From CAYZUC01 sp964481705 (GTDB lineage Bacteria > Bacillota > Clostridia > Lachnospirales > Lachnospiraceae), in contig CAYZUC010000139.1 of the NCBI GenBank assembly GCA_964481705.1, forward strand, positions 1 to 5,992: a stretch of 5,992 bases of DNA. The letters are read 5' to 3'. The notes beneath the pieces are model-generated. The model was not told where the DNA came from. It saw only the letters and a list, made by a program, of their open reading frames with translations, and did not search any database. The position numbers and the translations under genes were made by a program. Numbering within the stretch: the stretch's first letter is position 1; each line of letters begins with the position of its first letter. Positions 1-5,992 of the stretch are shown here, in pieces.

Positions 1-494
1 CCCTCTTGAATCAAATCCAGAAACAGCATTCCTCTTCCTACGTATCTCTTTGCAATACTAACTACCAATCGAAGGTTGGCTTCTGCAAGGCGTTTCTTGG
101 ATTCCTCATCGCCTACCTCCATCTTCTTGGCAAGCTCGATTTCTTCCTCCGCTGATAACAACGGCACCTTACCGATTTCCTTCAGATACATTCTGACCGG
201 ATCCTCAATACTTACGCCATCTGGAACAGAAAGGTCAATATTCTCTACTTCAACCTCATCATCTTCGGTCAGAATAATCTCCTCGTCCTCATCTTCGTCC
301 TCTGTCATACGAAGCACATCGATGTTATTCTGTTCCAACACCTCCAGTATCTTATCAAAATGCTCCTCTGATAATTCCATATCCGCAAAATAATCACTAA
401 TCTCATGATATTCCAATACATTCTTTTTCTTCTTTGCTATCAGCATCAATTCCTTTAGCTTTTCTTCAAATTTTGCCTGTGTCAGCTCGTCCAT
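1..494 (-). CDS. rpoD: RNA polymerase primary sigma factor RpoD/SigA, N-terminal part (C-terminus beyond left edge)
   Basis: Housekeeping sigma-70 factor, which directs core RNA polymerase to vegetative promoters. I translated 164 codons from the ATG at 494-492; the frame stays open to the window edge, so regions 2.3-4 are missing. Residues 1-60 form a region 1.1-like helical domain (MDELTQAKFEEKLKELMLIA at the start). Residues 65-87 are a very acidic linker rich in Glu and Asp. DPVRMYLKEIG at 98-108 is the classic region 1.2 signature. NLRLVVSIAKRYVGRG, starting at residue 140, followed by MLFLDLIQEG, is region 2.1-2.2, the core-binding part. The start is supported by GCGAGGA about 7 nt upstream. 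It lies 77 nt downstream of dnaG on the same strand, the usual primase-sigma pairing. Identity is secure; only the extent is limited by the window. Confidence 0.96.
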   Translation of the reverse strand, partial: MDELTQAKFEEKLKELMLIAKKKKNVLEYHEISDYFADMELSEEHFDKILEVLEQNNIDVLRMTEDEDEDEEIILTEDDEVEVENIDLSVPDGVSIEDPVRMYLKEIGKVPLLSAEEEIELAKKMEVGDEESKKRLAEANLRLVVSIAKRYVGRGMLFLDLIQE

Positions 495-500
495 TTTTTT

Positions 501-505
501 TCCTC
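501..505 (-). promoter_or_regulatory. Ribosome binding site of rpoD
   Basis: On the minus strand GAGGA lies 6-7 bases before the rpoD ATG, separated by a pure A run. The A run (eight A including the A of the ATG) leaves the initiation region unstructured. It fixes the start at 494. Confidence 0.75.
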
Positions 506-514
506 GCTTTTAAA

Positions 515-543
515 AGTATATTTATTTTTCCGCAGAATTTCGA
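515..543 (-). promoter_or_regulatory. Possible internal sigma-A promoter for rpoD
   Basis: Read on the minus strand, TCGAAA (543-538, 4 of 6 to TTGACA), a 17-base spacer and TATACT (520-515, 5 of 6 to TATAAT) lie in the dnaG-rpoD gap. Transcription would begin near 508 and leave a leader of about 14 nt that still holds the GAGGA site. The surroundings are A+T rich, where chance matches are common, so this is a weak call. Internal promoters ahead of rpoD are known in other bacterial macromolecular-synthesis operons. Confidence 0.35.
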
Positions 544-571
544 ATTTTAGTCATTCTACGCTAAACTGATT

Positions 572-2344
572 TTATTTTCCCCAATTCTTTAATTGCTTTT
601 TTAGCTCTTGGATTGCTTTTTTTTCGGCAATCGCCTTTGTCAGGGGATCTGAAATATCATGAAAAGTATCATTTCGATTCTTTAAACTATTTTCCTTAAC
701 CTTAATAATCAAATCCGATAAAGCTTTGTCCTTTTCCTGCTTTGACTCGATTTCTACAAGCTTTGTGCTGAAAAGCTCTGCTACCTCACGATGCTCTTCC
801 TCCTCTTCGAATCGGTTCATAATAGCTGCAGGTATCAGTTTTCCCTGTTCCATCTGTTCAAACAGTAATCCTGCAACCGTACGGTAAAGCTCTTTTGTAA
901 AATCCTGAGGATCAATATATTTCTTAATCTGTGGATATATCGCAGGTTCATCGGTAATCCAAGTCAATAAGAGTTTTTGTGCCTTTGTTACGCCATCCTC
1001 CTTTTCCTTATTGGAGGTAATCCCGGACTTTGGTCTCACGATCTCGCGAATACCTTCCTTGCGAGCCGCTTTTTGTATCATAGATTTGCGAAGTGCATCA
1101 ATCGGGATAAAATACTTCTTCGCCACTGCATCCATATAGTTTTCCCTCTCCATATCATCGGTAAACATTAGAAGTTTCTTGACCAATTCGTCATGAAACT
1201 TTGTCTTTTCTTCCGGATCCTTCATGTCGTAATTCTTCTGTAATTGTCGAATCTCGAAGAAAAAGCTGTTCTCCGCCTGATCAATTCGCTCCTGAAATGC
1301 CTCAGCACCCATATTTTTTATGAATTCATCTGGATCCTTGTAAGGCTCCATGTTGATTACTTTAGCAGTAAGACCCGCTTCCTTTAAAATAGGAATCGCT
1401 CGCAACGCTGCCTTTACACCGGCACCATCACTGTCATAGGTCAACAACACATCCTCTGTATATCGCTTCAACAGACTGGCATGTCCGGAAGTCAGTGCAG
1501 TTCCAAGAGATGCAACCGCCTGCGTAAATCCAGCCTGATGCATGGATATAACATCCATATATCCCTCACAGAGAATGATATTTTTGCTTCGCGACAGACG
1601 CGCTTTGTTGAGCCCATAAAGATTACGACCCTTATCAAAAACCTTTGTCTCCGGAGAATTCAGATACTTCGGTTCTCCGTCTCCCATAACTCGTCCGCCA
1701 AACCCAATAACACGGTTATTCACATCCATAATCGGAAACATGACACGATTCCAAAATCTCGTCTGCATGCCACGCTTCTCATCTGCTTGAAAGATACCGG
1801 ATTCCCGCAGAATCTCATCGGAATAATTGTTCTTCTTTAGGAAAGAATATAGGCTATTATTGCTTGCAATGTATCCCAGTCCAAAATCCCGCATAGTATC
1901 ATCGGATAGCTGTCTGTTCTTTAGATATTGAAGACCTTTGATTCCCTTGGGATTACGCAGGCTAACGTAAAAATACTTTGCCGCCATTTTATTTACTTCG
2001 AGAATCTGCATGCGGATACTTTCCCGCTGCTTCTCCTCTTTCGAAAACTCACCCTCGGGTAATGCAACACCAGCTCGTTCAGCAAGAAACTTCATCGCTT
2101 CAACAAAAGTATAATTCTCATATTCCATGATAAAGCTGAATACATTGCCTCCGGCTCCGCATCCAAAGCAATGATAAATCTGTTTACTTGGTGACACGGA
2201 AAAGGATGAGGACTTTTCATTATGAAAAGGGCACAATCCAAAGTAATTTGCACCCTTCTTCTTTAAATTTACATATCCGGAAATCACATCTACGATGTCA
2301 TTTCGCATACGGACCTCTTCTACTAACTCATCGGAGTAGAACAT
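572..2344 (-). CDS. dnaG: DNA primase DnaG
   Basis: Synthesises the short RNA primers for lagging-strand and origin replication, acting with the replicative helicase at the fork. It has 590 residues, normal for a bacterial primase. The N-terminal CHC2 zinc-binding domain shows C38, H41, C59 and C62 (CPFH ... CFGC). The RNA-polymerase core carries the conserved FGGR at 215-218 and YLNSPET at 227-233. The TOPRIM domain follows with E260 and D264 (EGYMD), D304 and D306 (DSDGAG) and D337/D339 (KDPDE), the expected metal-binding acidic residues. Residues from about 430 form the helical helicase-binding C-terminal region, which is poorly conserved and charged. The start is firm: GGAAGGAG lies 9 nt upstream, and the N-terminus reads like clostridial primases. 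It sits 18 nt after dgt and ahead of rpoD, so it is very likely co-transcribed with both. No motif residue is missing. Confidence 0.98.
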   Translation of the reverse strand: MFYSDELVEEVRMRNDIVDVISGYVNLKKKGANYFGLCPFHNEKSSSFSVSPSKQIYHCFGCGAGGNVFSFIMEYENYTFVEAMKFLAERAGVALPEGEFSKEEKQRESIRMQILEVNKMAAKYFYVSLRNPKGIKGLQYLKNRQLSDDTMRDFGLGYIASNNSLYSFLKKNNYSDEILRESGIFQADEKRGMQTRFWNRVMFPIMDVNNRVIGFGGRVMGDGEPKYLNSPETKVFDKGRNLYGLNKARLSRSKNIILCEGYMDVISMHQAGFTQAVASLGTALTSGHASLLKRYTEDVLLTYDSDGAGVKAALRAIPILKEAGLTAKVINMEPYKDPDEFIKNMGAEAFQERIDQAENSFFFEIRQLQKNYDMKDPEEKTKFHDELVKKLLMFTDDMERENYMDAVAKKYFIPIDALRKSMIQKAARKEGIREIVRPKSGITSNKEKEDGVTKAQKLLLTWITDEPAIYPQIKKYIDPQDFTKELYRTVAGLLFEQMEQGKLIPAAIMNRFEEEEEHREVAELFSTKLVEIESKQEKDKALSDLIIKVKENSLKNRNDTFHDISDPLTKAIAEKKAIQELKKQLKNWGK

Positions 2345-2353
2345 TCCCGAATA

Positions 2354-2361
2354 CTCCTTCC
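2354..2361 (-). promoter_or_regulatory. Strong ribosome binding site of dnaG
   Basis: GGAAGGAG on the minus strand begins two bases after the dgt stop codon and ends 9 bases before the dnaG ATG. It is close to the perfect anti-16S complement. It shows that dnaG is translated independently but immediately after dgt, and supports a shared transcript. Confidence 0.85.
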
Positions 2362-2362
2362 A

Positions 2363-3370
2363 TTACCCCTGCCAGCTATTTGGAATAAACAGCTTAGTGT
2401 AAGTTGCAATCGCATAACGATCCGTCATAGCAGATACAAAATCACAAACTACCCGCTCTGCCGGCTCTTTTTTCTCATTCATCAACCAGAGATACTCTTC
2501 TGGGAGCTGTTCCAGATTGTGAAGGTAATGAGCATAAAGCGTTTCTACAAGCTCTTCTGCTTTTCCTTCCTCTGACTTGGCTTTCTTATTCTGATAGACA
2601 TTCTCAAACATAAATTCACGGAGCTCCTTCATAGCTGCTGCGACCTCCGGGGATTGCACAATGTCATCCTTTCCTTCACTGCTTGTAACAATATCGTGTA
2701 TAAAATGATCCAGGCGCTGTGCACAGGTCCATCCGATTACACGGCCAATCGATTCCGGTACATCATCATCCTTTAAAATCTTTCCACGAATCGCATCATC
2801 CATATCATGATGAATATAAGCAATTTTATCTGATAAACGAACAATTTTACCTTCTAATGTGTGAGGACATCCATGCGTCTGGTGATTGCGGATTCCATCA
2901 CGTACTTCATAGGTCAGATTCAGACCCTTTCCTTCTTTTTCAAGCACCTCGACCACACGAACACTTTGCTCGCTATGGGAAAAGCCTAATGGACATACGC
3001 GGTCTAATGCACGCTCTCCAGCGTGTCCAAACGGTGTATGGCCAAGATCATGTCCCAGCGCAATGGCTTCAACAAGCTCTTCATTTAATCGTAAAGCCTT
3101 GGCAATTGTCCTGGCATTCTGCGATACTTCCAATGTATGTGTCAGGCGCGTACGATAATGATCGCCTTCCGGAGTAAGAAAAACCTGTGTCTTATCCTTA
3201 AGCCTGCGGAACGATTTACTGTGAAGGATTCTGTCCCGGTCTCTTTGATAAACCGGTCGAATATCGCATTGTTCCTCTTCCACCTGTCTGCCCTTAGAAT
3301 TCATACTGAGAGAGGCATATGGACTCAGATATTCTTTTTCCATCTGTTCAAGATTTTCTCTGATTGTCAT
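2363..3370 (-). CDS. dgt: Deoxyguanosinetriphosphate triphosphohydrolase-like protein (HD superfamily)
   Basis: Predicted to cleave dGTP, or dNTPs more generally, to the deoxynucleoside and tripolyphosphate, so limiting the cytosolic dNTP pool. With this start it has 335 residues, matching the short type of the family. The N-terminal signature includes YLSPYA, CDIR and RDRDRILHSKSFRRLKDKTQ. The HD metal site is H78 (RLTHTLEV), H107 and D108 (ALGHDLGH), and D181 (LSDKIAYIHHDMDD). The frame is open further, to an ATG at 3391 (342 residues), but I prefer the ATG at 3370. It has AGGGA five bases upstream, MTIRENLEQ is the usual family beginning, and a candidate promoter would start transcription at or after the 3391 ATG. 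It precedes dnaG by 18 nt. Exact substrate preference cannot be read from the sequence; many short-type members are annotated only as dGTPase-like. Confidence 0.95.
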   Translation of the reverse strand: MTIRENLEQMEKEYLSPYASLSMNSKGRQVEEEQCDIRPVYQRDRDRILHSKSFRRLKDKTQVFLTPEGDHYRTRLTHTLEVSQNARTIAKALRLNEELVEAIALGHDLGHTPFGHAGERALDRVCPLGFSHSEQSVRVVEVLEKEGKGLNLTYEVRDGIRNHQTHGCPHTLEGKIVRLSDKIAYIHHDMDDAIRGKILKDDDVPESIGRVIGWTCAQRLDHFIHDIVTSSEGKDDIVQSPEVAAAMKELREFMFENVYQNKKAKSEEGKAEELVETLYAHYLHNLEQLPEEYLWLMNEKKEPAERVVCDFVSAMTDRYAIATYTKLFIPNSWQG

Positions 3371-3393
3371 ACTCTTCCCTATCTTTCGCATCG

Positions 3394-3421
3394 ATTAGAC
3401 TGTTCTCTCTTCTACCTTCAA
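3394..3421 (-). promoter_or_regulatory. Candidate sigma-A promoter of the dgt-dnaG-rpoD operon
   Basis: On the minus strand, TTGAAG (3421-3416, 4 of 6), a 16-base spacer and TCTAAT (3399-3394, 5 of 6) precede dgt. The predicted transcription start is near 3387, giving a leader of about 17 nt that contains AGGGA before the ATG at 3370. The placement fits the preferred dgt start, but the boxes are not perfect. No other convincing promoter was found in 3392-3490. Confidence 0.45.
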
Positions 3422-3490
3422 CATACAAAATATCACCCGACACTTCTTATATTCGCTGTAACTTTTCAAATTCCTTTAAAAAAATATACA

Positions 3491-4387
3491 TTAACGACAA
3501 ATATCAAAAATAAATTCCGCATTCTTTTCCATTGCCTCATATGCGGTTTTAAACGGAGACATTTGAAACACATGCCACATACCCTTATATACGTCCATCT
3601 TTACTGCAACATTGTCTTGGATCATCTTCTTATGCAGCATCATAGAATCGCTGAGCAGCACTTCATTATCGCCGACTTGAATATATGTCGGAGGGAATCC
3701 CTTGAAATCACCAAACAAAGGAGAAACAAAGGGATTCTCCAAGTCCTGTCCGTGTGCATAGGCCTCTGTTGCCTGTTTTAAGTAAGCGCTGTCCAGTACC
3801 GGGTCAATATGTGCCCTTGTCTCATGTGTCTTGCCGGAAGCAGTCAAATCCGTCCATGGAGACATAAGGAAAAGTCCTCTGGGCAACAGGCGTTTTTCTT
3901 CCTTTAATTTAAGCGTTAATGCCAAAGCAAGATTACCACCGGCAGAATCTCCACCAATGATGATATCTCTTGCTCCGTAACCGAGAAGCATCAGATAATT
4001 CCACGCTTTCATGGCATCCTCCAAGGCGGCCGGATAAGGATGCTCCGGTGCAAGACGGTAATCAAAGGTTAAGACATCCATGGACGTCGAGGTTGCAAGC
4101 TTCGTGGTAAGTGATCTGGCATACTTTAGACTACCCGTCATATATCCGCCTCCATGGCAATAGAGAATCCCATACTTTCTCATATGTCCACGATTAACAC
4201 TAATTACCTCTGCATCCATCTCCTCGATTTTGAAATCCTTGTGCGTGATTTCTTTGCTGGCACCAAAAATAGCCCCGAAACTATCCTGGGACTGTCTGTG
4301 CTTATCAATATCTACATTTTCTACCAAGCTGTGCATACGCTTTACGACACTCATCCAGCTTTGATTCTGTTTTTCCTTATTTGTCAT
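3491..4387 (-). CDS. Alpha/beta hydrolase, HSL-type esterase/lipase (Abhydrolase_3 family)
   Basis: A probable cytoplasmic carboxylesterase that hydrolyses short acyl esters; the natural substrate is unknown. Of 298 residues, the first 70 form a helical cap without a signal peptide. The oxyanion-hole motif HGGG is at 78-81 (YCHGGGYMTGS). DYRLAPEHPYPA at 109-120 is a hallmark of the hormone-sensitive-lipase family. The nucleophile elbow GDSAGG at 146-151 puts the serine at S148. The catalytic histidine is H272 (GMWHVF). The acid is expected in VGDNEVLLSDS at 238-248. By alignment to the usual DPLRD motif, E242 takes the place of the common Asp, with D240 as the alternative. The start has AGAGGGG about 6 nt upstream and a good promoter. 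It is divergent from the acyltransferase at 4500, which suggests related ester chemistry. No terminator separates it from dgt. Confidence 0.93.
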   Translation of the reverse strand: MTNKEKQNQSWMSVVKRMHSLVENVDIDKHRQSQDSFGAIFGASKEITHKDFKIEEMDAEVISVNRGHMRKYGILYCHGGGYMTGSLKYARSLTTKLATSTSMDVLTFDYRLAPEHPYPAALEDAMKAWNYLMLLGYGARDIIIGGDSAGGNLALALTLKLKEEKRLLPRGLFLMSPWTDLTASGKTHETRAHIDPVLDSAYLKQATEAYAHGQDLENPFVSPLFGDFKGFPPTYIQVGDNEVLLSDSMMLHKKMIQDNVAVKMDVYKGMWHVFQMSPFKTAYEAMEKNAEFIFDICR

Positions 4388-4418
4388 TCTTTACCCCTCT
4401 CTCAGGCTCCAATCCTTC

Positions 4419-4431
4419 TACATGTAATGTA
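4419..4431. repeat. 13-bp inverted repeat at the hydrolase transcription start, possible operator
   Basis: TACAT-GTA-ATGTA is a perfect 5-bp inverted repeat with a 3-base centre, and it also contains the palindrome TACATGTA. It overlaps the predicted transcription start (about 4428) of the hydrolase on the minus strand. A repressor bound here would block that promoter. The arms are short and A+T rich, so chance is possible, and no regulator gene lies in the window. Confidence 0.3.
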
Positions 4432-4434
4432 TCT

Positions 4435-4463
4435 ATTATAATTGAATTTACTGCTTTCGTAAA
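4435..4463 (-). promoter_or_regulatory. Sigma-A-type promoter of the alpha/beta hydrolase
   Basis: On the minus strand, TTTACG (4463-4458, 4 of 6 to TTGACA) is followed after exactly 17 bases by a perfect TATAAT (4440-4435). The predicted start near 4428 gives a leader of about 40 nt ending with AGAGGGG before the ATG at 4387. Confidence 0.6.
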
Positions 4464-4464
4464 G

Positions 4465-4493
4465 TTGCCATTTCCATCAGAAACGTCTATAAT
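4465..4493 (+). promoter_or_regulatory. Sigma-A-type promoter of the acyltransferase, very close to the ATG
   Basis: TTGCCA (4465-4470, 4 of 6, with the key TTG), a 17-base spacer and a perfect TATAAT (4488-4493) form the best promoter match in the window. Only six bases (TATCCT) separate the -10 box from the ATG at 4500, so transcription should begin at or within a base or two of the start codon. Its -35 box is one base from that of the divergent hydrolase promoter. Confidence 0.7.
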
Positions 4494-4499
4494 TATCCT

Positions 4500-5807
4500 A
4501 TGAAAAAAAATAACAAACAAACACAAAAGGAACGTAATAATACCTGGTATAAACTGGACTTGTCTGCAAATGTTTATCCAACCCTTCAGAGAAATAACTT
4601 TTCTTCTCTGTATCGTCTTTCTGTGCTTCTAAAGGAGACTGTCAAACCAGATGTTCTGCAGAAGGCTGTTGATATGACACTTCCCCGATTTCCTGTTTTT
4701 TGTTCTGAAATGCATCGGGGTCTTTTTTGGCGTTATCTGACTCCCAATAAGCGTCCCGGTCCCTTTGTACAGGAGGATGTAAAGAATCCCTGCATGCCCC
4801 TTCCCTTTAAGTCTAATAATCACTATTTGATTCGCATATACTATTATGAGTGCCGGATTTCCCTCGAGGCGCACCACTCTCTTGCTGACGGAAGCGGCGG
4901 CATGGCGTTGCTTCAGACCATAACAGCTAATTACCTGCGACTTCTCGGACACTCTATTACAAATTCGGGAATGGTTCTGGACATCCATACACCACCCAAA
5001 CCAGAAGAAGCAGAAGATGCTTATATGCGATATGCCAATTCCAAAGTCCATCCGCCCCGCTACCAGGAGAAAGCGTATCGTATCCGTGGTACTGCAGAGC
5101 CCTTTTATACCTTAAATATCATAGATGGTATCATGTCGACGGAAGAAGTATATAAAAAGGCGAAATGGTATGGTGCTTCTATTACTGAGTATTTTAATGC
5201 TGTCCTTTTATATGCCTTACTGAAAAAGCAGAAGGATGAACATCATTTTCGTGAACGACCGGTTAAAATCGCCATGCCCGTAAATCTACGCAGATTCTTT
5301 CCTTCAAAGACGCTGCGTAATTTCATCAGTATGATTTACCCTTCCATTGACCCTCGTTATGGTGATTATAAGTTTGAAGAGATTCTCACGCAGGTTCACT
5401 TTTATATGCGCTATTATTTAAATGATAAATTTTTAAACGCTGATATTACGACGAATGCCATCACAACGCGCAGCATCGTAACGCGTGTGATTCCACTTTT
5501 TATTAAGGATTTCATTATCCGTCAATTTTATACCAGAGTTCAGGATCATCAATCCTCAGCAGGACTGACGAACATGGGACGATTACAGGTTCCGGAGGAT
5601 ATGAAGCAATATATTGACCGCTTTGATATTTACATGGGACAACCCTTTTCGTCTCGTACAAACTGTGCTATCTGCAGTTTTGAGGATACACTCACGGTTA
5701 ATTTCGCCAGTTCCATCATCGAAGCAGACGTGGAGCAGTATTTTTTCCGCAAGCTGGTCCAGGATGGCATTCATGTAAAAATCGAAACCAATCGAGCTCT
5801 CTGTTGA
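4500..5807 (+). CDS. HHxxxDG-type acyltransferase (alcohol acetyltransferase / condensation-like fold)
   Basis: Predicted to transfer an acyl group from a thioester donor to an alcohol or amine; donor and acceptor cannot be told from the sequence. Of 435 residues, WYKLDLSANVYP at 16-27 is the N-terminal motif I associate with the clostridial alcohol-acetyltransferase-like family. The catalytic motif HHSLADG at 125-131 has H126 as the likely general base and D130 as the structural aspartate. The second half has MPVNLRRFFPS at 259-269 with RNF at 273-275, and SAGLTNMGRLQVP at 353-365. Both are typical of the chloramphenicol-acetyltransferase/condensation superfamily. No carrier or adenylation domain is attached, so a stand-alone enzyme is likelier than a peptide synthetase part. 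The start has no Shine-Dalgarno site. No ATG, GTG or TTG lies between an in-frame stop at 4443 and 4500, and later starts would cut into the WYKLD motif. A zinc-ribbon gene follows after 30 nt. Confidence 0.85.
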   Translation: MKKNNKQTQKERNNTWYKLDLSANVYPTLQRNNFSSLYRLSVLLKETVKPDVLQKAVDMTLPRFPVFCSEMHRGLFWRYLTPNKRPGPFVQEDVKNPCMPLPFKSNNHYLIRIYYYECRISLEAHHSLADGSGGMALLQTITANYLRLLGHSITNSGMVLDIHTPPKPEEAEDAYMRYANSKVHPPRYQEKAYRIRGTAEPFYTLNIIDGIMSTEEVYKKAKWYGASITEYFNAVLLYALLKKQKDEHHFRERPVKIAMPVNLRRFFPSKTLRNFISMIYPSIDPRYGDYKFEEILTQVHFYMRYYLNDKFLNADITTNAITTRSIVTRVIPLFIKDFIIRQFYTRVQDHQSSAGLTNMGRLQVPEDMKQYIDRFDIYMGQPFSSRTNCAICSFEDTLTVNFASSIIEADVEQYFFRKLVQDGIHVKIETNRALC

Positions 5808-5813
5808 GCTTGA
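5792..5813 (+). repeat. Small hairpin overlapping the acyltransferase stop codon
   Basis: TCGAGCTC (5792-5799), a six-base loop and GAGCTTGA (5806-5813) can pair over eight positions, one of them G-U. The TGA stop straddles the loop and the right arm. No T run follows, so it is not an intrinsic terminator. It could affect transcript stability or coupling to the next gene, or be chance. Confidence 0.3.
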
Positions 5814-5827
5814 AATCAAAATAGAAT

Positions 5828-5832
5828 GGAGA
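5828..5832 (+). promoter_or_regulatory. Ribosome binding site of the zinc-ribbon gene
   Basis: GGAGA lies five bases before the ATG at 5838 and fixes that start. It contrasts with the upstream acyltransferase, which has no such site. Confidence 0.7.
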
Positions 5833-5837
5833 ATCCT

Positions 5838-5992
5838 ATGTCTTATTGTGTAAATTGTGGAGTGCAGCTGGATCGTACCGCTAAGAGATGTCCTCTATGC
5901 AACACTCCTATTATCAATCCAAAGGAACTAATAGATGATCACTCACCGACTCCTTTTCCACAGAAGAAGGGTCAGGTCGAGACGGTGAAGCA
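5838..5992 (+). CDS. Zinc-ribbon protein, N-terminal part (possibly DUF6320 family; runs off right edge)
   Basis: 51 codons are visible, open to the window end. The N-terminus MSYCVNCGVQLDRTAKRCPL is a zinc ribbon with C4, C7, C18 and C21, followed by NTPIINPKE and a polar, proline-containing linker. From memory, clostridial proteins annotated DUF6320 start this way, continue with several membrane segments, and often lie beside alcohol-acetyltransferase-like genes. That family assignment is recall, not checked here, and no membrane segment is inside the window. The ATG has GGAGA five bases upstream. The gene starts 30 nt after the acyltransferase stop on the same strand with no terminator between, so the two probably form an operon. 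The function is unknown. Confidence 0.8.
   Translation, partial: MSYCVNCGVQLDRTAKRCPLCNTPIINPKELIDDHSPTPFPQKKGQVETVK

Noticed and set aside
76..393. Serine-rich plus-strand reading frame
   Set aside because: It is the antisense shadow of the acidic rpoD linker; runs of Glu/Asp codons read as Ser on the other strand. It has no supporting context as a gene.
3430..3490. Other promoter candidates for dgt, such as TTGAAA with TATAAG
   Set aside because: The spacer is only 12 bases, too short for sigma-A; the extended -10-like TGATATTTT has no matching -35 box.
3137..3781. 214-codon plus-strand reading frame spanning the dgt-hydrolase junction
   Set aside because: It overlaps two well-supported genes on the other strand, has no family resemblance or ribosome site, and reads like antisense sequence.
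4629..5051. 140-codon minus-strand reading frame inside the acyltransferase
   Set aside because: It is antisense to the catalytic region of a recognised enzyme, and no domain or motif is visible in it.
4500..5807. Acyltransferase as part of a nonribosomal peptide synthetase
   Set aside because: The HHxxxDG motif is shared, but no adenylation or carrier domain is attached or adjacent within the window.
5792..5820. Intrinsic terminator after the acyltransferase
   Set aside because: The stem is short, contains a G-U pair, overlaps the stop codon and is not followed by a T run; a good ribosome site for the next gene follows at once.

Overview
The window looks like the chromosome of a low-GC Gram-positive anaerobe, most likely a clostridium and probably Lachnospiraceae. 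This is judged from the protein character of DnaG, the dGTPase-like protein and RpoD, from strong AGGAG-type ribosome sites, and from the gene order dgt-dnaG-rpoD. No accessory mobile DNA, RNA gene, CRISPR array or long repeat is visible. The taxonomic call is inference, since no search was possible.

Left part (1-3421, minus strand): a macromolecular-synthesis operon read right to left. It begins with a short dGTP triphosphohydrolase-like HD protein, followed 18 nt later by DNA primase DnaG, then a 77-nt gap and the vegetative sigma factor RpoD, which runs off the left edge. These genes join nucleotide-pool control, replication priming and housekeeping transcription. A possible promoter sits just before dgt and would exclude the longest dgt start. 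A second, weaker candidate sits between dnaG and rpoD.

Right part (3491-5992): a probable small-molecule acylation or ester module. An HSL-type alpha/beta hydrolase on the minus strand diverges from a plus-strand acyltransferase of the HHxxxDG superfamily. The acyltransferase is followed after 30 nt by the start of a protein with an N-terminal four-cysteine zinc ribbon, cut by the right edge. The two divergent genes share a 112-nt intergenic region with back-to-back sigma-A-type promoters whose -35 boxes are one base apart. The acyltransferase promoter places the -10 box six bases before the ATG, and no Shine-Dalgarno site is present, so its mRNA is predicted to be leaderless. The substrate and role of this module are not evident. 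It is the least explained part of the window and the best candidate for an uncharacterised function.
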